Origin: Ascaris suum
Lineage: Eukaryota > Nematoda > Chromadorea > Rhabditida > Ascarididae
DNA: 64,000 bases
Assembly (NCBI GenBank): GCA_013433145.1
Contig: CM024170.1
Coordinates: 13,429,866-13,493,865 of the forward strand
Reading direction: 5' to 3'
The translations under genes were made by a program, and so were the position numbers. Shown in pieces: positions 54,051 through 64,000 of this stretch. Position 1 is the first letter of the stretch, and each line of letters starts with the position of its first letter. A model generated the notes under the pieces. That model ran no database searches. It was not told where the DNA came from and was given only the letters and a program-made list of their open reading frames with translations.

Positions 54051-54989
54051 CGCTGTGAAAGTTACCGCTATTGCAATTCCCATGACTAGCAAATCGTGCT
54101 CACTACGGTTGCCTAAAGATATCCATTGACCTAACTAACTTCTCCGAAATATTCGAAAACCATTTCCGCTACTTAATCTTTGGCGCTGTCTTATCAATAA
54201 ACAATCGAACATCACTTATTAATATACAACGCATTCAAGGAATCAGAATCGATTGTTGAATAAAGCTTCTGCCAAAATTATAATCCCTCCATACCCAAAA
54301 GGTCTCAACCCTCCAGCGAAATATTGATAAGGTCGATTCCTCCCTTCAGATATTGGTAAACCTGACTCCCTCAACTAAACTATAATAAGATAAAACCTAA
54401 TAAAATAAAGCCTGATCCCCCAATCAATTTCGTCCAAGTTGAAAAAAATTTTTTCATATATATCAAAGATTTTTTTCAAACAATATAACGAATATTAACT
54501 TTGGCAGAAAAGCAGTAGAATCGTTCGATGAAGAAGAAATGCACTAAATGCATAAAAACTACTGAGAACCCCAAAATGCCAATAAACATCGCGGCAAATT
54601 GATCTTCGTGGATCAATGAAACACGTTGGCTCAAAAATTGTACAAACGTAGAGAGAAAATGAAAAAAAGAAGGAAAGATGGCAGAGTACCCTCCCATTTG
54701 GGGAAAAATTAATAAACGGGCAATAAAGCATGAAAAATCTATCTATATGGAAACACTGATGTCCTTTGAGAACTTTTTAGAAAGTAATGAGTAAATGCAA
54801 GTTGAGAAACTGAGTTTTGATTTGGAAACGCGCAAGATTTCAGCTGCAAAAAAGAATGAAAAACGATGATAATGCAGCAGTTGCAAATCCCTCCTCTTCA
54901 AATGAACTAATTGGAACATTACTCATCCATCCTTTACCTTTCAAGAGCCAGAAAGATATCTGTCGCCTAAACAAAGAAGGTCGGCAGCT

Positions 54990-55014
54990 CCCCCCCCCCA
55001 CCCCCCCCCCCCCC
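54990..55014. repeat. C10-A-C14 tract
   Basis: Near-pure C run on the plus strand, interrupted by one A at 55000. Intergenic. Confidence 0.9.
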
Positions 55015-55757
55015 GACCTCCTCCTTACGATCCCCCAGAATGGATTTTATGAAACATAGCAGAACTAAGCAAACATTTTTTTAAAAGAATCAGATCATGA
55101 GTGAAGTGTTTTATACATCTTTCGGAGGTGCAAAAAAAAAAAAAAATCCGGACTTAAGCGCTCCTGTTCCCTTCTCTCGCTACCATATAGAGAATATCAA
55201 TGCGAATATTCACAACAAGAGCTTGAGGAATTGCCCGATAATATACAGCAATAATTTTTTCAAATTCAACGATAAGCATAAAATATATCCCAAAAAAATA
55301 AAATATAATAATATGAGATAAAAGAGCAACATTATAGAAGGAGTTATGAAAGAAATTTGAACAAGCATTGAAATAAAAAACTTCAACTTTCTACACAACA
55401 TGTACAATGCATACAGAGTAGAGCAAAAGCACAAAGCCATTGCACGCATTCGAATGCAAAACGATAATAACAGAGCTTCGACAGACCGTTGATAACTCCA
55501 ACTTTTTATAGCAAATCTTCATTACCCACGTTCCCCTCTCCCTTTTAGGCCAATAAAAAGTGGTTGGGAATCGTTGAAGGTGAAAGAATCGGCAGGTAGT
55601 TCGTTCCCCAAGGAATTTAGGATATTTCAACAAATGGCATCACATATAAGTGCTCACCATTTCACGGATCCTTCAACAATCTGGCAACACCAAACAACTC
55701 GAAACCGTATTAATATTGCCGAATATCCCTATCACAACAACTCCTCATTTTTGTCCT

Positions 55758-55771
55758 CCCCCCCCCCCCCC
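55758..55771. repeat. C14 homopolymer
   Basis: Run of 14 C on the plus strand in intergenic DNA. Confidence 0.85.
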
Positions 55772-56157
55772 GGCCAATACATTCATTTATTAGGCTAGTA
55801 AATAAATCACATCTGCAACGGTCCGCAGATTAATTATCTGATGTAATTAAAAAATTTTAGAGATTTAAAATTGCTGTCAACAATAGTAAATATGCAAAAA
55901 GGAGCTGCCATCCAGAGAAGCAAACAGATAATAAGAATGCATCGTTGAATGACATTCGAAAGCATAAAAACGCATCGATTGAAGCAGAGAGAAAGCACCT
56001 CAACAATGAAAACTCAATTTATCTTCCATCAGCGTAGAAAGGAAATAATTCATTTTAAATGGAAATTGGGGAGGAGATTGGAAAATTTTCAAATGCCTAT
56101 ATTTTAAAGGCAGATTGCCGCACATTGCACGACAAGAACAGCGAAATCGCTTACATC

Positions 56158-56161
<4 letters not shown>

Positions 56162-56246
<85 letters not shown>
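56162..56246. repeat. (TA)n microsatellite
   Basis: About 42 TA units, roughly 0.5 kb downstream of the REEP stop codon. Confidence 0.97.
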
Positions 56247-56248
<2 letters not shown>

Positions 56249-56770
56249 AAAAGCCACTTGATCTAAAAGCCTTTGAAAGGAAAAAAGAAACAGGTAGGTG
56301 CCTTTCTCCCTCCCTTCAAAGATTTCTCCCCTCAGAAGCTTATCAATAAACGCATATATCCTGGTGCAACCCCTCCACCAATTGTCTTTATGTGAGGATG
56401 TTTGATTTCGGAACATTCAACCAATAAAAAGCGCATCTTTAATCTTCTACGCACCATAAGACGTCACTGCATCACTACTTTCTACTTTCGAATATACCAC
56501 CGTTCCGTGATTTACTCATAAGATCGAATCCATTTTACAGGTCAGAAATCGAATGAAGAGCAACCATCGGACTACTGTAAGAGATGGTCGATCTCTCAAC
56601 GAATTACTTGTCATTAATTTCACAAAAGAGCTGACGTCTAGCACTCTTAGTGGCTTAGTCAAGCAGCCGCGAAATTTTGCTAAGCGCAGAATGATCGGTA
56701 AGAGCCCATAAAGGCGGAAGGGGCGGGGTGGGCGCGAGTATATGACTAGATGGTGCGACGAGAATCACTA

Positions 56771-59700
56771 CTAATGTTGACGAGTGCTCCTGCGAGGTAA
56801 TGTGTTATAGATGGGCTCCGATGATGGATCCACAGGGGAGGCACGTTGACGTGATGATGCCCGTGTCGTGCGACGTGTTACAGGAGGCACTGCTCCTTCT
56901 TCTTCATCTTCCTCGGCAATCTGCAAATAATTCACACCTTAAAACAGACACGCAATTTGAGCTGCTCCAAGCTGCATTAAACCCCTTCATTTTGGTAAAC
57001 AAGGTCACATCAGACCAAACTTATAAATGTTGTGCTATCTGCCTACCCTCGACCTCAGTAAACACTTATCACACCTCAGAGTTATAGTTTTTCTTTAGCA
57101 GCACCTCAGATTAAATGACATTAAACAACATATGGATGCATATAAATCGATATCGACTCAGGCAAATTTAAAGAGTTTTGGAGATTAAAATATGAAAACT
57201 GCCGAGTGTTTTATATTAACCGAGAACAATTAAATCATTCGAACAAATAATATTCCCCAGCTGGGTATTTCAAAGAGATAAGTGAAACGAGATAAAATAA
57301 CTTCAAAAATTTGTCATCTAACAGACAATTGCAAGTAGTAAGTGGAATCACTGATAAACAAGTGAGACGAACCGTTATTCCATCTTTAAACTTCACAAAC
57401 TCCACAAAAATAAAGAGAGAGTGGAAGAGTTTTGTTGAATGTTTACGCTTCAAAGGCTTTGTCAAGAGATACCCTCAAAAGCATTCTTTATCTCGCTTTG
57501 CGCTTCTCCAAAATAACCTTAATCACAAATTTTTCAAGTTCCAACAGAGAATTCCAGCAACCTTGTATGATCTGAACTGGGGAGTACGGGAGAGGGGGAG
57601 GAGGGGGGAACGGCAGGGAGGATAGGGCGATGGGTGGGGTCGGAAGACGGAAAGAGGGGAAGAGAGTGAAATGAGCCCTTAAAATGCCGACGTTTAAAAA
57701 GCGAGTGATCGTACACCAATTATTCCATATGTTTCTGCACCAAAATGCAAAATGCATAATGACCTCAACATATATATGCATGGTGCAAAGTTAATTTTTC
57801 CCAGAAGCTTTCAGGACGTCTAGAGAGATGAAACTTGATAGGCGTGGTCGCTGACCTGAAAAAGCTTCCTATTCCGAATTTCAACCTTATCCAGTAAGGC
57901 AAATTTTAAACTTAAGGAGGCCAGCTCTGCAACAACATCTCCCACACTTGAGTCTAAAACGTCTGCGTCTGAGCAAAAAATCCATCCTATAACCTATTTC
58001 GGCTTCAGCAACGATTCACTCGTTGATATCATGAATTCCGTACTCATTAATACAAAACTGTACGGCACATAAATGTTCTCGATATGGTACTCTCCCACAT
58101 CTTTTGTGGATGCCCACATAAAACTGCAATCACTTTGGAAGCAAAAAAAAGATGATAGGAATGTAAATTTTACCGTATCAACCGGACGATCGGGAGTGGC
58201 AGTCGATTGAGTCATGATCTGATGGCTTCGATAGTCGTCTTCCCAAATCCGTATTTCGTCATCCTCACCTTGTGCCTCACTTGTTGGCATTTGTTTCATT
58301 ACTGTCAATGGTCGCCTTAAGAAAAGCCTTTTCATAATATCAGCCTATTCATATGCAATTACAGGCTTACAGCTGCAATATTGATTGTCTCATGTACGAT
58401 ATTCCATAAATTCTTCGAGAGAGCGCTGCAGAGGATGGATGGTGGAGTTTTATGAAAACAGCGATATTTATAAGGGTATTTGCCAACGTTGCATTTTGTG
58501 AGTCGTGTGCCAGCATGTGCACTTTTTTGGTGGAAAGCGCAGAAAGAATCACTGCAACCTGCGATTGCATATAGAGGTTACACCTATAAGGTTTGTTTGT
58601 AAAGGTTCATAGATTTGTTTTCCGATATATACAACACTAAGATCGCAGTTTATACTATACTGTGGGAGCTCAAGACAGCCGACAAGAAAAAGATAAAACT
58701 GGCGGTGTTTTGGCAACTTTCATTCAGGGACCAACATTAATCAATAAGACGATGCATCCACCTACCTGTAAAGACAGGGACATGAAGTCATATGTGCCAA
58801 CAGTTTCTAAATGCGACTGTTGCAGCGGAAAATCTTCAGCACTAATAAATAGCTGCTGCCGTCAATTCGGCGACATAATTCACTGCATCGATGATTCACT
58901 GCATCACAACGACAATCAATGTGCGCACAGTATAAAGAAAAAGAGATGAACATGTGTTCATGAAGAATTATCCCCATTCTATGAGCTAAAGAAATCATGC
59001 AAAGGTGATGTGGAGGAGGGGAGGGGGTAGAAGTATGCCTGTAAATGGAATTTACCTATTAATATCACTGGTGGAATAAGATCGTTGCAGTTGCTGTACC
59101 AATTGTGCCTGACCTTTTAGCGCTGCGGTTGCGATCACCTCACGCGCGCACAAGAGACCACGACTGCCCAATCGTACTACCTGCAGTTCGCTCATTTCAT
59201 TATCTAAATCACCTAACCTCCGATAAACAGCTGTAATATACACTAAAGGTTTCTATATGATAAATTAAAGTAGTGTTATTGCCTTTCCCAACCACCCAGC
59301 GTTCACCGATATTACAACAAACCAACAATTGTATGACGACATAAGATGATGAGGAGGCAAATTTATACATTCATATCCACTGCAGCGAATGACGTATTTG
59401 AAATTGCGGGGAGGGGGGTGAAGGGGGTGGGGTGGTGGGAGGGATGTGAATAATTTAGCGACCGTCCCCACAAATCATCGCCCCATCCTCTTTGTGCATT
59501 TTCATTATCGAATCTGATGTACAAGAGTTATAAGCCTGACAAATGTGATCAACAATAAGAAACAAATTGAGTGAAAAAATACACACACTCATCTATGAAG
59601 TTTTGATGACAAATGGGGTTATAGTCGAATAAATCAAAAGCATCGACGACTGTCAACACATACGACAGCTGCTCTTCCTTATTTGTAGCAAAGATCTGCT

Positions 59701-62700
59701 AATGAAGAGGGATTCGTTCAAAAATTCGTATAAAACGACAGAAAGTCCTCGAGGTGGGTATAGAATACTCCCAGCAAATGCAGAAAGGATAGAAAGATAG
59801 AGAAGATATAAAGAAACTCATAAGACGGACAAAGAAAGATCTCTCAGAGAGAAGGAATGGGACACACAGACAGCCACTTAACACATATAGAAAGTATTTT
59901 TCAGAGAGAAAGACTGAGATAGAGGAAAACTCGTATAACAAGTATGCAATGTTTTCCGATAGCGAAAAGTTGAGATAAAGAGAAACTTGGGTTCAGAGAA
60001 AGAAAGAAACCTAGAAGATTTTCTTGGTAACATACCAAGAAAGTTCTCTTAGAAAAAAACTAGGACAGAAAAGAATTCGAAATAGAAAAGGAAATTTCCC
60101 TTGGAAAGAAAGAAAGGAAAGAAAACAGTGTAGTGGACAGAGAAAGCCCTCTGCGAACAGATGGAATGTCACTAGCATTACATCACTCTGCACTCAAGAG
60201 TGCATTTGCGCAAAATACCCAACATACAAAAAAAAAACTATAGCTAATCAGGAGAAAAAAAACTGCAGAAGAAAGCGCAAAGATATTATCCACCCTCAAA
60301 CAACATCCTGGCAATCCAGATTAAACAGTTCATCGACACAACATGTGTACACTGCCACATTACTCAACAAAACTTTAGCCATTAGTATTTTGCTTTTTAT
60401 CCCTTACTGAATTCTACTGCAGTAAGATTAAAGAAATATTTCTGTAACTACATTTAAACGATGGGAGAAGGGAAGGGGAAGGGGGTGGGGGGAGGACAGT
60501 AGCTGTTTCTCATCTCAAGTTCGGTACTTAGAGAGGTTAAACGATGAAGGGGACGAAAGGGTAGATATTGGTGGTATGTCTGTGTTCAAGTGTAACAGTT
60601 AATCCTCTGTCCCCTCGTTTCCCCTCTCCATCGTCCCCTTCCCCAAATTTTCATTAAAATGGAAAAAAACGGCTTACAGGATTCCCAATTTCAGCCCATC
60701 AAATTCAGTCGACAGACGAAAGATATAAAAAACCACTCCAGTAATTACATTCCTTTACAACGCCAATCTTAATGGATAAATTTTTTCTGCAGCCGCAATC
60801 GATCGGACTTGCAAGTGTTCCAGATAGAGATTAGAAAAATGACTGACCTGCTAACAACTCAACAGAAAGACCATAAATCTTTGTTAAATTGGGAATAAGT
60901 TCTTGGTTTGATATGAATAAAAGGCAAATTTAACCAGCAAATTTTATATAAGATGAAAATATTAGAGAGGCGAATATCTACGTACCATAAGGCATTTTTG
61001 CAGAAATCTTCAAAAATCCATAAAGAGGAGAATGTAAACAGAAACAGTTGGGTACGCCTCAAAATAACAGTGATCATAAAAGGATCTCTGATCTTTAAGT
61101 ACCACCGCCCACTTTTATCTACACCACTGCATACTTTGACCAACTATTTTCCAATGAACTGCAATAGAATGGAACCTAAGAAAAGCGGATTAAAAAGATA
61201 TAAAGCACAAACCTGATTATAGCTTTCATGTTTAGCCTGTTCGAGCATTTGATCGATCTCACGTTCATGCTTAGTCAATAATGGATGTACCCACTGCAAA
61301 TTAATCAATATATAACATCTGACTATACCCTTCAATTAAAACGCTGTAATGCACATTTTTTGGCAATTAACTATGCAAATCAAGCACCTGCACTAACAGT
61401 TAAATAAATAACAGGCCAGTCGTCCAGCTGTAATTGACCAGTTGGCCAGTTGCGTTCACTCACATCTCATTTCTCGCGGGAGGAAAAAAACTGACTTGAA
61501 AATCTTCTGCAACACCATTTGCACATCAATTTTTAGATCCTTAAATATCATCCAACTACTCTTTCATCCTTCACATTTCAAGGTACTCTCACAAAATTTC
61601 ATCTATAATTCGAAAAACACCTTTAAGTATTACTAAGTCAATTTATGAAGTTCCATCGTCATATCTCAAATTACGAATTTAAACTGCCGAACGGTAAGCG
61701 AGACAGATAGATACATTAAACCTGCACAACACAAAGGTGCTGATGATCAAAAAGTGCAAATGCGCAGGAAACCAAGCAGTTGAATATGCAATGAATCTAC
61801 TGTTATTTTCTTCAATCTCATTTTGGAAAGACAGCGATGAATTTTGCATTTTTCTTAATTCATTCCGATATAGAGCTAGAAGAGGTGAGAGAGGATAACG
61901 GCAAAGAAGAGTAAAATCGCTGAACGCAAAAAAGTATCCAGTGGTCTGTATTTACGAATCTTGCATCACACTAATCTTTCCTCATCCTATTTGTTTCCAA
62001 GCATCCAAGTTCACAGTCATCATTTCGTTTGACACCTCATCTATGTGCACTGGCAATGCCTTTAGTCATTGAACTTTGACCATATCAAATTTTACCACCC
62101 ATTTATGTATGAAAATAAAGCGAAAATCTCTCTGCTATATCCTTTGTTGCCCCTAGGCGCGTTTATTTTCGCCTTTCATCACGTACGAAAGTCCTACCGG
62201 ATATGGGCTACCTCATAAAGCCCTCAGACACACTACCGATTCCCCTCCACTCTCTTCTCTTTCCTCGCAGTAATGCCAACAGGCATCGATTCTCACGTTA
62301 ACAGATAACACGAATTTCCTCAAAATCATATGAACTACACATTTTTACAATGTCTTACTGGCGTTCTACATCAGCCATATAACTTAACCTCCAGTTATTT
62401 CTTCCAAGGGAACGTGAGGTGACGTTACGGATTTAATAAAAAGCCGAACGATGAAACTTTTTTGTGCTGAAGAACTCATAACTTCCAGCATTATCCTCTA
62501 TAAAACGCTCTCATCAAAGCAAACCAATGAAGAGAGATAAATAAATCCAATCTACCATTAACGTTGCATCGTACTCGTAAAGCAACAACGATGCATTTAA
62601 AAATAGCTCCTTTTCACCTTTAAATTAAACCCCTTCATAGTGATAATGTAACTTACCTTTCTGTACAATATCGAAGCGCCTTTAGTCCAAGGACTAAGAA

Positions 62701-63707
62701 GCCAGAAGACAAAAATGATCTTTAATTCATAGTAGAACGGAAACCAGAACGAAACAATCACGTCGGTTATTGTTTCCACAAAACAGAATAAAGCAAATAC
62801 AATCCAATACATCATCCATTTCACATATTCCCTTACATCCTGAAAAAAATCCACCTTAATTATTCCACCTTCAGCCAATTATTTATTAATTTCAAAATAT
62901 AATAAATATTTCGGCCTAACAAATTTTGCATTGTAAAATCTTATTTGCTATTATATAATATATTTAAGGGAATAGAAAACTATAGTGCACCACTGCAGTA
63001 TCACTAAATGCAATAGAGATCATTATACGCCACCTGTGATAAAACGTAGCGCCAGCGCAAAGGATCCGAGATTTACATCTGCGAGATTATCAACGTTTCC
63101 GTGGTGGGAATATGAGGCTTTTGTAGTCATATCTAACCGACAGTACTACATACTCAATGAAAATTCACAGACAAATCAACAGCACGTATCATCGCTGCCA
63201 TATTTAAGAATCAACGAGCATAATATTTTCTCCCATGAAATATCTTTATAAAGGGGTATATTACAGCAATGATAATCCCACATAACTGAATGAAGAAAAC
63301 ATCTTTTTACTGATCCACGAATGCGATGGTTTTATCTAACAAATAAATTATTTAATCCCATATAATACACCTCCAACATCGAAACAATAACGACCATTTT
63401 TTATTCTTTGCAAAGTTCGTAATGCTGATATAAGAAAAACTTCGACCATAAAGTTTCGTTGCTTAATACTAATGCTGATTTAATGAAAAAATTAGTGATA
63501 AGAGGTGTCTATACTCGTATGACCATCTGCTCGACATTTCTTCATCCTCCCATCACTATCCCACACAATTCCACTCAATCGACTGTTGGTCAAGAGTGGA
63601 CCGCATGAACCAATACAGTGCGGCCAAAGTTTCTTGAATGCCCATTTTAACACTTCTGAGGCAGAGCCAGAATTCCGGAAATGCGATTTTCCGTGTCCCT
63701 TCCCGCG

Positions 63708-63790
<83 letters not shown>

Positions 63791-63959
63791 GGGGATGCCA
63801 TATCCATTTTAAAACTTTCTCATCCCAAAACAAAAAAAAAAAAATGAAATAAGCGATAAAAACGAGAACCTTAGTACGAACGGCCTTATAACTTCTATAG
63901 GCAGGATAGAGTGTTCCGGCGGTGAGGACGACAAAGCGCGAGATCACGGCCGACACCAT
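56771..63959 (-). CDS. REEP1-4 family ER membrane-shaping protein
   Basis: REEP1-4 proteins bend tubular ER and link ER to microtubules. Six exons with matching phases: 63870-63959, 62657-62839, 61213-61293, 59056-59180, 58174-58315 and 56771-56920 (TAG). Total 256 aa, the usual REEP3/4 length. Residues 1-30 are [20 protein letters not shown] plus [10 protein letters not shown]. Then [17 protein letters not shown], hydrophobic hairpin segments and [15 protein letters not shown], then [14 protein letters not shown] and a helix with [21 protein letters not shown] (the TB2/DP1/HVA22 domain). The C-terminal third is acidic then Arg/Ser-rich, ending [12 protein letters not shown] 63959 is chosen because it starts the conserved MVS and an in-frame TAG lies upstream. 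An AATTTAG acceptor-like site at 63987 is a likely trans-splice point. Vertebrates have REEP1-4 paralogues; which one this equals cannot be decided. Confidence 0.93.
59690..60135. repeat. Purine-rich degenerate repeat in REEP intron
   Basis: About 440 bases strongly biased to A/G on the plus strand, with recurring AGAGAGAAAG and GATAGAGAA words (for example TCTCAGAGAGAAGG, TTTCAGAGAGAAAG, TTCAGAGAAAGAAAG). It lies in the intron between the REEP exons at 59056-59180 and 61213-61293. The long frames crossing it on both strands are by-products of this bias. Confidence 0.65.
63710..63786. repeat. (TA)n microsatellite
   Basis: About 38 TA units in intron 1 of the REEP gene, about 85 bases from the end of its first exon. 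Confidence 0.97.
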
Positions 63960-64000
63960 CTCACCGCCTTCGCCTTTAATGCACAACTAAATTCAACATT

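Larger units (their letters stand above)
53247..56770. other. Intergenic with repeats
   Basis: Between the candidate gene and the 3' end of the REEP gene. A minus-strand open segment at about 53.36-53.49 kb (after CATTCAG) may be another exon. Also present are two 31-base tandem units at about 53.50-53.56 kb, a 43-base minisatellite at 53.91-54.05 kb, C-rich tracts at 54990-55014 and 55758-55771, and a (TA)n array at 56162-56246. Confidence 0.4.

Overview
The window looks like nuclear DNA of a nematode. It is AT-rich, genes are split into short exons with TTTTCAG-type acceptors, and several first exons lie just downstream of an acceptor-like AG, as expected for spliced-leader trans-splicing. 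The recognisable proteins (a REEP with a YRKW-VHP linkage, a PRP16-type helicase, an RCC1L-like protein) fit an animal and the REEP fits a nematode. I cannot name the species or clade. I see no bacterial, viral or CRISPR features.

Layout, left to right. 335-1573 (-): an intronless RCC1L-like mitochondrial protein gene broken by three one-base frameshifts. About 6.1-6.4 kb (-): an SRP (7SL) RNA gene. 6.86-7.44 kb (-): a small two-exon gene I do not recognise. 8.3-15.4 kb (-): a long, exon-rich gene, reconstructed by reading splice-bounded open segments, whose product I do not recognise. 17.35-17.92 kb (+): a two-exon CDCA3-like gene, the only confident + strand gene. 20.1-24.7 kb (-): fucose-1-phosphate guanylyltransferase (FPGT), with a 78-nt hairpin in intron 2. 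28.7-31.1 kb (-): an F-box/LRR gene. 32.9-48.8 kb (-): a 20-exon DHX38/PRP16 (C. elegans MOG-1) splicing helicase. 50.7-53.2 kb (-): a weak cluster of exon-like segments. 56.8-63.96 kb (-): a six-exon REEP1-4-family ER membrane-shaping gene.

The genes do not form a pathway. They are separate housekeeping functions: mitochondrial RCC1L, SRP targeting, fucose salvage, ubiquitin ligase adaptor, pre-mRNA splicing, ER shaping. Nearly all are on the - strand but are kilobases apart, so this is not a compact operon.

A recurring technical signal is the loss of one base from short homopolymers inside otherwise intact exons (RCC1L three times, FBXL once, DHX38 once). This reads more like residual long-read assembly error than gene decay. 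Non-coding DNA holds five long (TA)n arrays, many G/C homopolymer tracts of 12-18 bases, and several degenerate minisatellites.
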